From Citrobacter freundii (GTDB lineage: Bacteria; Pseudomonadota; Gammaproteobacteria; Enterobacterales; Enterobacteriaceae), in contig NZ_CP099222.1 in assembly GCF_029717145.1 (NCBI RefSeq), positions 4,526,001 to 4,590,000 of the forward strand: DNA of 64,000 bases, written 5' to 3'. The notes below the pieces were generated by a model that was given only the letters and a program-made list of their open reading frames with translations, searched no databases and was not told the origin of the DNA. Positions within the stretch are counted from its first letter, which is position 1; each line of letters opens with the position of its first letter. Shown one piece after another: positions 39,447 to 49,028 of this stretch. Both the position numbers and the translations under genes were made by a program.

Positions 39447-39556
39447 CGGGTATCCAGCCTCGTTGACCAAGTAAAATCGTTTTTTTTGCCGAGTCTGTTA
39501 CAACGCATCGGCAGTAGCGTATTGTGGCATAAAAATAGACAAGTCGGGAGTTTCTC

Positions 39557-40177
39557 ATGACCTTTGAATGGTGGTTCGCCTACCTGCTGACGTCCATTGT
39601 TTTGAGCTTGTCGCCAGGTTCAGGGGCGATCAACACCATGACAACCGCCATCAGCCATGGTTATCGGGGAGCAGCGGCGTCGATTGCCGGTTTGCAGACC
39701 GGGCTTGGCATTCATATCGTGCTGGTCGGTGTTGGGCTAGGAACGCTATTCTCACGGTCAGTGATCGCCTTTGAGGTACTAAAGTGGGCGGGGGCAGCCT
39801 ATCTTATCTGGTTGGGCATTCAGCAATGGCGCGCGGCGGGTGCCATCGACCTGAACACCATCGCCAATACGCAATCACGCAGTCGCCTGTTCAAGCGCGC
39901 CGTCTTCGTCAACCTGACCAACCCAAAGAGCATTGTATTTCTCGCCGCCCTGTTCCCGCAGTTCATCATGCCGCAGGAGCCGCAGTTGATGCAGTACGTG
40001 GTGCTGGGCGTGACCACCATCGTGGTCGATATTATTGTGATGATCGGTTATGCGACGCTGGCCACCCGCATTGCAGGCTGGATTAAAGGGCCAAAGCAAA
40101 TGAAGGCGCTGAACAAAGTGTTTGGTTCGCTGTTTATGCTGATAGGTGCCCTGCTGGCGTCAGCACGGCATGCCTGA
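39557..40177 (+). CDS. rhtB: Homoserine/homoserine lactone exporter RhtB
   Basis: 206-residue LysE/RhtB-family exporter with six hydrophobic segments; the family signature [34 protein letters not shown] is near the N-terminus. E. coli RhtB gives resistance to homoserine and its lactone. Its paralogue rhtC follows, convergent, after one REP unit. Confidence 0.95.
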   Translation: MTFEWWFAYLLTSIVLSLSPGSGAINTMTTAISHGYRGAAASIAGLQTGLGIHIVLVGVGLGTLFSRSVIAFEVLKWAGAAYLIWLGIQQWRAAGAIDLNTIANTQSRSRLFKRAVFVNLTNPKSIVFLAALFPQFIMPQEPQLMQYVVLGVTTIVVDIIVMIGYATLATRIAGWIKGPKQMKALNKVFGSLFMLIGALLASARHA

Positions 40178-40181
40178 GATC

Positions 40182-40216
40182 AGTGCCGGATGACGCTACC
40201 GCTTATCCGGCCTACT
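40182..40216. repeat. REP palindrome between rhtB and rhtC
   Basis: GTGCCGGATGACGCTACCGC...TTATCCGGCCTAC, a single REP unit in the 45-bp gap between the convergent genes. Confidence 0.8.
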
Positions 40217-40222
40217 GGTAAG

Positions 40223-40843
40223 TTAACGCGAAATAATCAGATGAATGCCGAAGCCCGCGAATAACGCGCCGGCAAAGCCGTCAATCCACTTCGCCAGACG
40301 CTGATAGCCACGACGCATTTTCGGCAGCGCAAACAGGCTGGCGACCACGGTAAACCACGCCAGCGTCTCGACGATAATCAGCGCGAAAATACCCCAACGG
40401 GCAGCGGTACCGACGTTGTCGCCGACAAACAGCGAAAAGACGGAGCCAAAATAGATAATGGCTTTGGGATTCGCCAGGTTGGTCAGCAGACCTTTTAAAA
40501 AACTGCGACCGCTCTGCGCCAGCTCAACCTGCGGCACGGGTGCCGCAACGTCCTGTTTTTTAAACGCGCCGCGCAGCATCTGATACCCCATCCAGCACAG
40601 ATACAGACCACCGCCGACCATAATAATAGTGTGCAGCCAGGCCATTTTTTCGATGATCAGATGCAGACCGAGCAGTGCAACGCCCGCCCAGACCATGACG
40701 CCGCAGGTAATACCCAGCACCCCCATCATCGCCTCTTTGCGTGAGCGGCTAACGGCCGTTTGCGAAACAAAGAAAAAATCGGGGCCAGGACTCATCAGCG
40801 CTACGATGTGTACCAACGCAACGGTAAAAAATAGCGTTAACAT
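40223..40843 (-). CDS. rhtC: Threonine exporter RhtC
   Basis: 206-residue LysE/RhtB-family exporter, paralogue of rhtB, with the signature MSPGPDFFFVSQTAVSRSRKEA and six membrane segments. E. coli RhtC exports threonine. It follows recQ on the same strand by 63 bp. Confidence 0.95.
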   Translation of the reverse strand: MLTLFFTVALVHIVALMSPGPDFFFVSQTAVSRSRKEAMMGVLGITCGVMVWAGVALLGLHLIIEKMAWLHTIIMVGGGLYLCWMGYQMLRGAFKKQDVAAPVPQVELAQSGRSFLKGLLTNLANPKAIIYFGSVFSLFVGDNVGTAARWGIFALIIVETLAWFTVVASLFALPKMRRGYQRLAKWIDGFAGALFAGFGIHLIISR

Positions 40844-40906
40844 AAAAATGACTCGCGGGGAAATAGTTCAGAGAGTCACCATCCTGGCACTTTTTTGCCT
40901 GGCTGA

Positions 40907-42736
40907 CTACTCTTCGTCGTCACCATCAACATGTGCGCGGATAAGTGCCATAAACTCTTTGCCAAAACGCTCAAGTTTACGCATTCCCACGCCGTTGACG
41001 CTCAGCATTTCGCTCGGTGACACTGGCATTTGCTCGGCCATTTCAATCAGCGTGGCGTCGTTAAAGACCACATACGACGGGATATTCTCTTCATCGGCAA
41101 TGGCTTTACGCAGCTTACGCAGTTTGGCAAACAGCTTACGATCGTAGTTACCGCCAAAGGATTTCTGCATTGCGCGTGGTTTAAGCGCCACAATACGCGG
41201 CACGGCAAGCTGTAGCGGCACAACGCCGCGCAGTACCGGGCGCGCAGCTTCGGTTAACTGCAACGCGGAGTGGTGGGCAATATTCTGCGTCACCAGTCCG
41301 AGGTGAATCAGCTGGCGAATGACGCTCACCCAATGTTCGTGGCTCTGTTCACGACCAATACCGTAGACCGGCAGCTTGTCATGCGCCATCTCACGAATGC
41401 GCTGGTTATTCGCCCCGCGCAGAACCTCGACGACATAGCCCATACCAAAACGTTGGTTAACGCGGTAGATCGTCGACAGCGCTTTACGCGCATCCATTAA
41501 GCCGTCGTACTGTTTTGGCGGATCGAGACAAATATCGCAGTTGCCGCACGGCTCCTGACGCCCTTCGCCAAAATAGTTCAGCAGCACCAGACGACGGCAG
41601 GTTTGCGCCTCGGCAAAGGCCCCCATCGCATTGAGCTTGTGACGCTCGATATCCAGCAGCTGTCCGGCGGGTTTCTCTTCGAGACAACGGCGGAGCCACG
41701 CCATATCGGCCGGATCGTAAAACAGCATCGCTTCTGCGGGCAGGCCATCACGCCCGGCACGCCCAGTTTCCTGATAGTAGGACTCGATATTACGCGGGAT
41801 ATCAAAATGCACCACGAAGCGCACGTTGGGTTTGTTAATTCCCATGCCAAACGCCACGGTCGCGACAACGATTTGCAGGTCGTCGCGCTGGAATTTCTCC
41901 TGCACGTCGGCGCGCACGTTGTTGTCCAACCCGGCATGATAGGCTCCGGCGCTGATCCCGCGGCTTTGCAGACGCGCCGCGGTGTCTTCAACCTTCGCGC
42001 GGCTGTTACAGTAAATAATGCCGGACTTTCCGCGTTGTTCCTGCACGTAGCGCATCAGCTGATCGAGCGGCTTAAACTTCTCCATTAGCATGTAGCGGAT
42101 ATTGGGACGGTCAAAGCTGCTGATCTGAATGAGGGGATCGTTAAGCCCGAGCAGACGCACAATATCCAGCCGGGTGGTGTCATCAGCGGTGGCCGTGAGC
42201 GCCACAAACGGCAGTGCAGGGAAACGCTGACGCAGCTGACCCAGCGCGGCATATTCCGGGCGGAAATCATGCCCCCACTGGGAAATACAGTGCGCTTCAT
42301 CTACCGCCAGCAGTACCGGGTTCCAGTGCGCCAGATTATCAAGGAAGTTATCCAGCATCAGGCGCTCGGGCGCAATGTACAGCAGGCGGATTTGCCCGCT
42401 ACGGCAGCCTGCCATCACCTCTTGCTGCTGTTCACGGCTCTGGGTGGAGTTCAGACACGCCGCCGCTACACCGTTTGCCAGCAGCTGATCGACCTGGTCT
42501 TTCATCAGGGAAATCAGCGGCGAGACAACAACGGTGAGGCCGTTCAGCAATAATGCGGGAATTTGATAACACAGGGATTTACCACCACCGGTTGGCATAA
42601 CGACCAGGCAGTCGCGGCCAGAGAGCACGGTGTCGATGATTTCTTCCTGACCAGGGCGAAACTGTTGGTAGCCAAAGGTTTCCTGCAAAACCTGTTTAGC
42701 GCCCATTTCCAGATTCAACACTTCCGCCTGCGCCAC
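40907..42736 (-). CDS. recQ: ATP-dependent DNA helicase RecQ
   Basis: 609-residue 3'-5' helicase of the RecF recombination pathway. Helicase motifs: QxxxRPGQ region GYQQFRPGQEE, Walker A MPTGGGKSLCYQ, DEAH in AVDEAHCISQWGHDFR, aromatic-rich loop, motif VI QETGRAGRDG. The RQC zinc cysteines are in CGNCDICLD, and an HRDC domain closes the protein. The GTG/ATG region agrees with the usual MAQAEVLN start. Confidence 0.97.
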   Translation of the reverse strand: MAQAEVLNLEMGAKQVLQETFGYQQFRPGQEEIIDTVLSGRDCLVVMPTGGGKSLCYQIPALLLNGLTVVVSPLISLMKDQVDQLLANGVAAACLNSTQSREQQQEVMAGCRSGQIRLLYIAPERLMLDNFLDNLAHWNPVLLAVDEAHCISQWGHDFRPEYAALGQLRQRFPALPFVALTATADDTTRLDIVRLLGLNDPLIQISSFDRPNIRYMLMEKFKPLDQLMRYVQEQRGKSGIIYCNSRAKVEDTAARLQSRGISAGAYHAGLDNNVRADVQEKFQRDDLQIVVATVAFGMGINKPNVRFVVHFDIPRNIESYYQETGRAGRDGLPAEAMLFYDPADMAWLRRCLEEKPAGQLLDIERHKLNAMGAFAEAQTCRRLVLLNYFGEGRQEPCGNCDICLDPPKQYDGLMDARKALSTIYRVNQRFGMGYVVEVLRGANNQRIREMAHDKLPVYGIGREQSHEHWVSVIRQLIHLGLVTQNIAHHSALQLTEAARPVLRGVVPLQLAVPRIVALKPRAMQKSFGGNYDRKLFAKLRKLRKAIADEENIPSYVVFNDATLIEMAEQMPVSPSEMLSVNGVGMRKLERFGKEFMALIRAHVDGDDEE

Positions 42737-42754
42737 ATTAACCCCGTTAACCTT

Positions 42755-42786
42755 AAATAAAAACAGGCGCTATTTTCAGCGCCTGA
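42755..42786 (-). terminator. Terminator of pldA
   Basis: Minus strand: CAGGCGCT, six-base loop, AGCGCCTG (42785 to 42764), then TTTTTATTT. It lies about 40 bp past the pldA stop, before recQ. Confidence 0.9.
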
Positions 42787-42824
42787 GAGAGAAACTGCAA
42801 TGATTAAAATACTCTCAATGCCGA

Positions 42825-43694
42825 TCAGAAGATATCGTTGAGCATTACGCCCACGCCAACGCGCGTCTGATTAAAGTTATAGTCAATCAGCGACTCGCCA
42901 TAACCACTGTAGACCTGGGTATAAAGACGAACATGTTTGGTGATGGGGTAGCTGACACCCAACTCAGCGCCGCCGTAGCCGGTATTCCAGTTGTACTGAC
43001 CTTTCGCGCTTAACACGGCGTCACCGAGGTGGTAACCCAGTTTGAGCTGATAGTAGCCCATATATTTAGTGATATCAGGGTTATCGTCAGTGCTGCCGAT
43101 GACGTACCACGGCTTCACTTCTACCAGCCAGTTACCGTTTTCTGCCATCAGGCGGGTATACAGGCGGTTCCAGCTGCGCGAGGTCGGTTCGGAACGACCG
43201 TTAGAGTCGTGGTTGTATCCCATTTCCACATCACGTAGCGTCCAGCCGGCAACGCGGTAATCGGTGGCGAAACCGAGGAATAGTTGTGGTTCGTAGTTAG
43301 TTTCGCGAAACGGTGCCGATTCTTCGCTATTAGAAAGCTGCCACCAGGATTTCTGGGTATAGGAACCACCAAGCACGGAGTTCGGGCCTAAAATCCCGCG
43401 CCACAGCGGAAACGCCAGGCTCAGCTGAAACTTCACCTCATCTTTACGCGCATTTTCAGACCAGCTATAGCTGCTGATGGCCTCTTTATTCATGTCGCTG
43501 GTATTGGTGTAGATGAGGTAGTTGGTGTCATAAGGGTAAAGCGTGAAAGGATTGTCATGCTCTTGCAGCATGTTGGCAATAATACTGCCGCGCACAGCGG
43601 GTGCATCATGAATCTCTTTCACTGTCGCTTCCTGCGCATACACGGTCAACGGCAGCATAACTGCTGGTAGTAACCATCCCAGAATCGCCCGCAT
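42825..43694 (-). CDS. pldA: Outer membrane phospholipase A (OMPLA)
   Basis: 289-residue precursor with a 20-residue signal peptide (MRAILGWLLPAVMLPLTVYA) and a 12-strand outer-membrane barrel. The Asn-His-Ser catalytic set is visible in MGYNHDSNGRSEPTSRSWNRLY. The enzyme hydrolyses phospholipids in the outer leaflet after dimerisation and calcium binding, keeping lipid asymmetry. The last residue is phenylalanine, as usual for barrel assembly signals. Divergent from yigI. Confidence 0.97.
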   Translation of the reverse strand: MRAILGWLLPAVMLPLTVYAQEATVKEIHDAPAVRGSIIANMLQEHDNPFTLYPYDTNYLIYTNTSDMNKEAISSYSWSENARKDEVKFQLSLAFPLWRGILGPNSVLGGSYTQKSWWQLSNSEESAPFRETNYEPQLFLGFATDYRVAGWTLRDVEMGYNHDSNGRSEPTSRSWNRLYTRLMAENGNWLVEVKPWYVIGSTDDNPDITKYMGYYQLKLGYHLGDAVLSAKGQYNWNTGYGGAELGVSYPITKHVRLYTQVYSGYGESLIDYNFNQTRVGVGVMLNDIF

Positions 43695-43859
43695 CGGTCA
43701 TGTTCTCCTGAACTAAAATATTGATGAATTGTAAGATTTTATTGATAGCATTTTACATACTTAGTGCGCTCTTCGTTAGTTATCCCGTCCCAAAGTAGAA
43801 AACAACAATTAAGAAGCATAATATCAACACCTCATTAACCATCGAGAGTTAGGGATTGT

Positions 43860-44327
43860 ATGTCTGCCGTACTGACTGCTGAGCAAGCACTGAAATTAGT
43901 GGGCGAAATGTTTGTCTACCATATGCCGTTTAACCGGGCGCTGGGGCTGGAGCTGGAACGTTACGAAAAAGAGTTTGCCCAACTGGCCTTTAATAACCAA
44001 CCGATGATGGTCGGCAACTGGGCGCAAAGCATCCTGCATGGTGGCGTGATTGCCTCAGCATTGGACGTAGCAGCCGGACTGGTGTGCGTGGGCAGTACGC
44101 TGACCCGTCATGAAACCATCAGCGAGGACGAGCTGCGCCAGCGGATGTCGCGCATGGGAACCATCGATCTCCGCGTCGATTATCTGCGCCCAGGCAGGGG
44201 GAATCGCTTCACGGCTACCAGCAGTTTGCTGCGGGCAGGCAATAAAGTTGCCGTTGCACGCGTGGAGCTGCATAACGAAGAGCAGCTTTATATCGCCAGC
44301 GCCACCGCAACGTATATGGTGGGGTAA
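43860..44327 (+). CDS. yigI: YigI, hotdog-fold medium-chain acyl-CoA thioesterase family
   Basis: 155-residue PaaI-type hotdog protein ([17 protein letters not shown] carries the typical HGG motif), almost identical to E. coli YigI, described as a medium/long-chain acyl-CoA thioesterase. It would release fatty acids from CoA. Followed by rarD on the same strand after 51 bp. Confidence 0.93.
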   Translation: MSAVLTAEQALKLVGEMFVYHMPFNRALGLELERYEKEFAQLAFNNQPMMVGNWAQSILHGGVIASALDVAAGLVCVGSTLTRHETISEDELRQRMSRMGTIDLRVDYLRPGRGNRFTATSSLLRAGNKVAVARVELHNEEQLYIASATATYMVG

Positions 44328-44378
44328 GCGCCTGAAACAAGGTAAACTGCCGTTACATTTCTGAAATGAGTTTTCCCG

Positions 44379-45275
44379 ATGGATGCTAAGCAAACGCGGC
44401 AGGGCGTATTACTCGCTCTTGCTGCCTATTTTATTTGGGGCATTGCACCCGCATATTTCAAGTTGATTTACTACGTCCCCGCAGACGAGATCCTGACGCA
44501 CCGTGTGATTTGGTCATTTTTCTTTATGGTGGTGTTGATGAGCATCAGCCGCCAATGGTCAGGGGTCAAAACGCTGCTGCAAACGCCAAAGAAGGTATTC
44601 CTGCTGGCGCTTTCCGCGGTGCTCATCGGCGGAAACTGGCTACTATTCATTTGGGCGGTCAACAACCACCATATGCTGGAAGCCAGCCTCGGCTACTTTA
44701 TTAACCCCCTGGTGAATATTGTATTGGGCATGATTTTCCTCGGTGAGCGCTTTCGCCGCATGCAGTGGCTGGCCGTGCTGCTCGCCGCCTGCGGCGTGCT
44801 GGTACAGTTGTGGACGTTTGGATCACTGCCAATCATTGCGCTGGGACTGGCCTTCAGCTTTGCTTTTTATGGCCTGGTGCGTAAGAAGATCGCCGTCGAG
44901 GCGCAAACCGGCATGCTGATCGAAACCTTGTGGCTGTTACCGATTGCGGCAATCTATCTGTTTGGTATTGCCGACAGCCCAACCAGCCATATGGGACAGA
45001 ACCCCATGTCGCTCAATCTGTTGCTGATTGCAGCAGGGGTCGTGACCACCATTCCACTACTGTGCTTTACCGGTGCAGCGACCCGTCTGCGTCTGTCCAC
45101 GCTGGGCTTTTTCCAGTATATCGGGCCGACGCTGATGTTCCTGCTGGCGGTAACATTCTACGGCGAAGTACCGGGCGCAGATAAGATGGTGACGTTCGCC
45201 TTTATCTGGGTCGCGCTGGCGATATTCGTGATGGATGCGATTTATACCCTACGCAGAACGCGAAGGGGGCTGTGA
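44379..45275 (+). CDS. rarD: RarD, EamA-family transporter
   Basis: 298-residue inner-membrane protein with about ten hydrophobic segments in two EamA repeats; close to E. coli RarD (296 aa), annotated for chloramphenicol sensitivity in pseudomonads but with unproven substrate. N-terminal KQTRQGVLLALAAYFIWGIAPAYFKL is typical. Followed by REP units; yigF and yigG, present after rarD in E. coli K-12, are missing. Confidence 0.92.
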   Translation: MDAKQTRQGVLLALAAYFIWGIAPAYFKLIYYVPADEILTHRVIWSFFFMVVLMSISRQWSGVKTLLQTPKKVFLLALSAVLIGGNWLLFIWAVNNHHMLEASLGYFINPLVNIVLGMIFLGERFRRMQWLAVLLAACGVLVQLWTFGSLPIIALGLAFSFAFYGLVRKKIAVEAQTGMLIETLWLLPIAAIYLFGIADSPTSHMGQNPMSLNLLLIAAGVVTTIPLLCFTGAATRLRLSTLGFFQYIGPTLMFLLAVTFYGEVPGADKMVTFAFIWVALAIFVMDAIYTLRRTRRGL

Positions 45276-45296
45276 TTGCGCCTGATGGCACTGATT

Positions 45297-45373
45297 TTGT
45301 AGGCCGGATAAGGCGGTTACGTCGCCATCCGGCATCTTTCTGCCTGATGGCGCTGCGCTTATCAGGCCTACGG
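45297..45373. repeat. BIME: REP units between rarD and corA
   Basis: TGTAGGCCGGATAAGGCG...CGCCATCCGGCA and GCCTGATGGCGCTGCGCTTATCAGGCCTAC: two REP units in opposite orientation in the 117-bp gap between convergent genes. Confidence 0.85.
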
Positions 45374-45392
45374 GAGCGTTAATAATTCTCTG

Positions 45393-46343
45393 CTACAGCC
45401 AGTTCTTGCGCTTAAAGTACAAATACGGCGCCAGGCCCGCGAGCATCATAAAGACAATCGCTCCGGGATAACCGAAGCTCCAGTGCAGTTCCGGCATGAA
45501 CTCAAAGTTCATGCCGTAGCTGGATGCCACCAGCGTCGGCGGCAGGAACACGACGGAAACCACCGAGAAGATCTTGATGATGCGGTTCTGTTCGATGTTG
45601 ATAAAGCCCATCGCCGCCTGCATCAGGAAGTTAACCTTCTGGAACAGGGATTCATTGTGCGGCAGCAGGGATTCGATATCGCGCAGGATCTCGCGCGCCT
45701 GCTCCAGCTGACCGCCCGGCAGTCGCGCCTTACGCACCAGGAAGTTTAATGCGCGCTGGGTATCCATCAGACACAGACGAACTTTCCAGCCGATATCTTC
45801 CAGTTCCGCCAGCGTGGAGAGCGCTTCGTCATATTCATCGCCCTGACGCCCTTCCATAATCACGCGGCTGAGTTTTTCCAGATCGCTGTAGATATTTTCT
45901 ATTTCATCCGCCAGCTGTTCAATTTTCGTTTCGAACAGATCGAGCAGCAACTCGTAAGCGTTGCCGTCGACCATCGACTGGCTGCGCGCACGCATACGGT
46001 ACAGGCGAAACGCCGGCAGTTCGCGCTCGCGCAGGGTAAACAGACGACCTTCGCGAATGGTGAATGCCACGGTTGAGTTGCCCGCATGATCGTCGGCATC
46101 TTCATAGAAGAAGAAGGAGTGGATGTGCAGGCCGTCTTCGTCTTCAAAAAAACGTGCGGATGCTTCGATGTCTTCCAGTTCAGGGCGCGTAGCCAGGTTC
46201 TGGCCCAAGTCCTTTTGCACACGGTTTCGTTCATCGTCATCCGGCTCGACTAAATCGACCCAAACCGAACTGGCGAGATGATCAATTTCATCCGCCTCAA
46301 GACGTATTAAACGATTGTTTTCCAGTTGAAATGCGCTCAGCAT
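45393..46343 (-). CDS. corA: Magnesium/cobalt transporter CorA
   Basis: 316-residue pentameric Mg2+ channel, also passing Co2+ and Ni2+. A large cytoplasmic funnel domain rich in acidic and long helical segments is followed by two C-terminal membrane helices with the signature [13 protein letters not shown] (GMN at the pore). The basic tail [10 protein letters not shown] is conserved. The ATG after GGGAG is chosen over one five codons upstream. A leader of about 240 nt with a candidate leader peptide precedes it. Confidence 0.97.
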   Translation of the reverse strand: MLSAFQLENNRLIRLEADEIDHLASSVWVDLVEPDDDERNRVQKDLGQNLATRPELEDIEASARFFEDEDGLHIHSFFFYEDADDHAGNSTVAFTIREGRLFTLRERELPAFRLYRMRARSQSMVDGNAYELLLDLFETKIEQLADEIENIYSDLEKLSRVIMEGRQGDEYDEALSTLAELEDIGWKVRLCLMDTQRALNFLVRKARLPGGQLEQAREILRDIESLLPHNESLFQKVNFLMQAAMGFINIEQNRIIKIFSVVSVVFLPPTLVASSYGMNFEFMPELHWSFGYPGAIVFMMLAGLAPYLYFKRKNWL

Positions 46344-46471
46344 GACCGGGACTCCCAATGCAAAAAATTATCGGACAGTTCGGTGGGCACACAGAAACAA
46401 ATTGGGTTTCAGACCATTAAACAGCCTGACTCGGCGCGACGAGAAAAAACAGAAGGTCGCTGACAACCGCG

Positions 46472-46499
46472 AAGGCTATCAGCAAAAAGGGATAGCCTT
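46472..46499 (-). promoter_or_regulatory. Hairpin in the corA leader
   Basis: AAGGCTATC, ten-base loop, GATAGCCTT: a perfect 9-bp stem in the corA leader that starts within the stop codon of the candidate corL peptide. Translation through corL would hinder its folding, which fits a translation-coupled leader switch. Confidence 0.7.
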
Positions 46500-46554
46500 A
46501 GGAGTTGATCCTGGATGACAGGATAATGAGCCAGTATCTACTGGGTGTGTCCAA
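46498..46554 (-). CDS. corL: Candidate corA leader peptide CorL
   Basis: Open frame of 18 codons with a TTG start, preceded at 9 nt by AAGAGG: LDTPSRYWLIILSSRINS (first residue as Met). It begins about 26 nt after the inferred corA transcription start and its stop overlaps a strong hairpin. Salmonella corA is governed by a short leader peptide, corL, whose translation decides Rho-dependent termination; place and size agree. The TTG start and lack of alignment keep this tentative. Confidence 0.5.
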   Translation of the reverse strand: MDTPSRYWLIILSSRINS

Positions 46555-46586
46555 GGCGAATGTCCTCTTAGCGTAATCGTGCGCGC

Positions 46587-46615
46587 ATGTTACGCCAGCA
46601 AAATTTTGACGTCAA
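46587..46615 (-). promoter_or_regulatory. Sigma-70 promoter of corA
   Basis: Minus strand: -35 TTGACG (46615 to 46610), 17-bp spacer, -10 TAACAT (46592 to 46587). It predicts a start near 46580. The remaining gap to uvrD (46616-46713) holds a C-run/G-run inverted repeat near 46643-46680 without a clear T-run. Confidence 0.7.
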
Positions 46616-46713
46616 CACGCAACAGATGGCGAAAAAGTAATAATTTCCCCTCATGCTGCAAGGTTAGCAGAACGGGGGGATTTATCTATGATTTCAGAAT
46701 ATTAACCGAAAGA

Positions 46714-46800
46714 TTGCCGGATGGTGGCTTCGCCTTATCCGGCCTACAAATCATAATATTAAGCGACATGCAGGCCTGATAAGCGTAGCGCCATCAGGCG
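46714..46800. repeat. BIME: REP units after uvrD
   Basis: TTGCCGGATGGTGGCTTCGC..CTTATCCGGCCTAC and GCAGGCCTGATAAGCGTAGC..GCCATCAGGC: paired REP units ending at the uvrD stop codon. Confidence 0.85.
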
Positions 46801-46801
46801 A

Positions 46802-48964
46802 TCAAACGGTTTCTAGTCTGGCGTAGGCAGCAACCAGCCATTTGATCCCCTGCCCCTGGAACGCGACCTGCAAACGACTGTGTTCACCGCTACCTTCCAG
46901 GTTGACGATGGTGCCCTCGCCAAATTTGGCGTGACGCACACGCTGACCGAGCTTATAGCCGGTGTCGTTCTCCGCCATCGGCGTACCCATCCGTTGATGA
47001 CTTACCGGACGGCTGACCGTAGCGCGCAGGCGAACCTCTTCCACGCAGGTCTCTGGTAATTCACCAATAAACCGGGATGGACGGTGGTAAACCTCTTTGC
47101 CGTACAGGCGACGCGTTTCGGCGTAGGTCAACGTCAGTTTCTGCATCGCACGGGTAACACCCACATAGGCCAGGCGGCGTTCCTCTTCGAGGCGCCCGCC
47201 TTCATCGAGTGACATCTGGCTGGGGAACATGCCCTCTTCCATCCCGACGATAAACACCTGCGGGAACTCCAGACCTTTGGCCGAGTGCAAGGTCATTAGC
47301 TGGACCGCATCCTGCCAGGTATCCGCCTGCCCTTCGCCCGCTTCCAGCGCCGCGTGGGAGAGGAACGCCTGTAGCGGCATCAAGTCTTCGTCTTCTTCGT
47401 TGTAGCTGAACTGGCGCGTTGCCGTCACCAGTTCCTCTAAGTTTTCGATACGCGTCTGGCCCTTCTCACCTTTTTCCTGCTCGTACATCATGCGCAGGCC
47501 GGAGTCTTTTATTACCCGGTCGGTCTGCACGTGCAGCGGCATATCGGCGGTTTCCTGCGCCAGTGCGTCGATAAGTTCCATAAAGCGCTGTAGTGCGCTG
47601 GCGGCACGCCCGGCCAGGGCTTTTTCCTGCAGCAGTTCACGACACGCCTGCCACATTGTCAGCTGGCGGTCGCGCGAGGTCTGCCGCACCACGTCCAGCG
47701 TACGATCGCCGATACCGCGCGTGGGGGTATTCACCACACGCTCGAACGCGGCGTCGTCGTTACGATTAGCTATCAGACGCAGGTAAGAGAGCGCGTCTTT
47801 GATTTCCTGACGCTCGAAGAAGCGCATTCCACCGTAAATACGGTACGGCATACTAGCCTGCAACAGCGCTTCTTCCAGCACGCGCGACTGGGCGTTGCTG
47901 CGATAAAGAATGGCGCACTGTGTCAACTGACCGCCATTGTCCTGCCAGGCTTTGATTCGGTTAACCACAAAACGCGCTTCATCGAGTTCGTTGAACGCGC
48001 AATAGAGTGAGATCGGCTCACCGTCGACGCCCTCGGTCCACAGCTTTTTGCCCAAACGCCCGTTATTGTTTTCAATCAGGGCGTTAGCCGCGCTAAGGAT
48101 ATTATTGGTCGAGCGGTAGTTCTGCTCCAGACGAATAGTTTCGGCACCGGGGAAGTCGTTGAGGAAGCGCTGGATATTTTCCACCTGCGCCCCGCGCCAA
48201 CCGTAGATTGACTGATCATCATCGCCGACGATCATCACCTTGCCGGTGTCACCCGCCAGCAGGCGGATCCAGGCGTACTGGATATTGTTCGTATCCTGGA
48301 ATTCGTCCACCAGGATGTTGGTAAAACGTTCGCGGTAGTGCTGCAGAATGTGCGGTTTGTTGAGCCACAGTTCATGGGCGCGCAGCAGCAGCTCGGCGAA
48401 ATCCACCAGCCCGGCGCGATCGCACGCTTCCTGGTAGGCCTGGTAAACCTTCTGCCAGGTTTGCTCGACCGGATTGCCGTAGCTCTGCAAATGGTGCGGG
48501 CGCAGCCCTTCGTCTTTCTGGCTGTTGATAAACCACATTGCCTGGCGCGCTGGCCACTGCTTCTCATCGAGGTTCATCGCTTTGATCAGACGCTTCAGCA
48601 GGCGCAGCTGGTCTTCGCTGTCGAGGATCTGGAAATCCTGCGGCAGGTTGGCATCCATATGGTGCGCACGCAGCAGGCGGTGTGCCAGACCGTGGAAGGT
48701 ACCGACCCACATACCGCCCTGGCTGGTTCCCATGATCTGACCAATACGGTGGCGCATTTCTGCCGCCGCTTTGTTGGTAAAGGTCACCGCCATAATCGAG
48801 TATGGCGAGTTGTTTTCAACCGTCAGTAACCAGGCTATGCGGTGTACCAGCACGCGCGTTTTACCACTCCCCGCGCCTGCCAGAACCAGCATGTTGCTGC
48901 GTGGCGCGGCCACAGCCTGGCGCTGTTCGTCATTGAGGCTATCGAGCAGGTAAGAAACGTCCAT
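46802..48964 (-). CDS. uvrD: DNA helicase II UvrD
   Basis: 720-residue superfamily 1A 3'-5' helicase for nucleotide excision and mismatch repair. Walker A LAGAGSGKTRVLVHR, DEFQDTN (motif II), GDDDQSIYGWRGA (motif III), VTRAMQKL (motif VI); the C-terminal Tudor-like part follows. The ATG giving MDVSYLLDSLND matches E. coli; the open frame extends six codons upstream. A LexA box 37 bp upstream places it in the SOS regulon. Confidence 0.98.
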   Translation of the reverse strand: MDVSYLLDSLNDEQRQAVAAPRSNMLVLAGAGSGKTRVLVHRIAWLLTVENNSPYSIMAVTFTNKAAAEMRHRIGQIMGTSQGGMWVGTFHGLAHRLLRAHHMDANLPQDFQILDSEDQLRLLKRLIKAMNLDEKQWPARQAMWFINSQKDEGLRPHHLQSYGNPVEQTWQKVYQAYQEACDRAGLVDFAELLLRAHELWLNKPHILQHYRERFTNILVDEFQDTNNIQYAWIRLLAGDTGKVMIVGDDDQSIYGWRGAQVENIQRFLNDFPGAETIRLEQNYRSTNNILSAANALIENNNGRLGKKLWTEGVDGEPISLYCAFNELDEARFVVNRIKAWQDNGGQLTQCAILYRSNAQSRVLEEALLQASMPYRIYGGMRFFERQEIKDALSYLRLIANRNDDAAFERVVNTPTRGIGDRTLDVVRQTSRDRQLTMWQACRELLQEKALAGRAASALQRFMELIDALAQETADMPLHVQTDRVIKDSGLRMMYEQEKGEKGQTRIENLEELVTATRQFSYNEEDEDLMPLQAFLSHAALEAGEGQADTWQDAVQLMTLHSAKGLEFPQVFIVGMEEGMFPSQMSLDEGGRLEEERRLAYVGVTRAMQKLTLTYAETRRLYGKEVYHRPSRFIGELPETCVEEVRLRATVSRPVSHQRMGTPMAENDTGYKLGQRVRHAKFGEGTIVNLEGSGEHSRLQVAFQGQGIKWLVAAYARLETV

Positions 48965-49000
48965 TGGCACCGCCGGAATCAACAGGGCCCAGCCGGACCC

Positions 49001-49016
49001 CTGGGAATTTATACAG
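49001..49016. promoter_or_regulatory. LexA box of uvrD
   Basis: Minus strand CTGTATAAATTCCCAG: CTGT-N8-CCAG, one base off CTGT-N8-ACAG. E. coli uvrD has the same off-consensus right half. It lies in the gap between yigB and uvrD, so uvrD has its own SOS promoter. Confidence 0.85.
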
Positions 49017-49028
49017 AGTTGTTGATGA

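Noticed and set aside
38532-39560. Open frame of 342 codons on the plus strand opposite pldB
   Set aside because: It is the antisense of a well-conserved gene, has no recognisable motif, and no ribosome site; long antisense frames are common opposite GC-rich genes.
46643-46680. Terminator of uvrD from the CCCC/GGGG inverted repeat
   Set aside because: The stem has mismatches and no T-run directly follows on either strand, so it was not listed as a feature.
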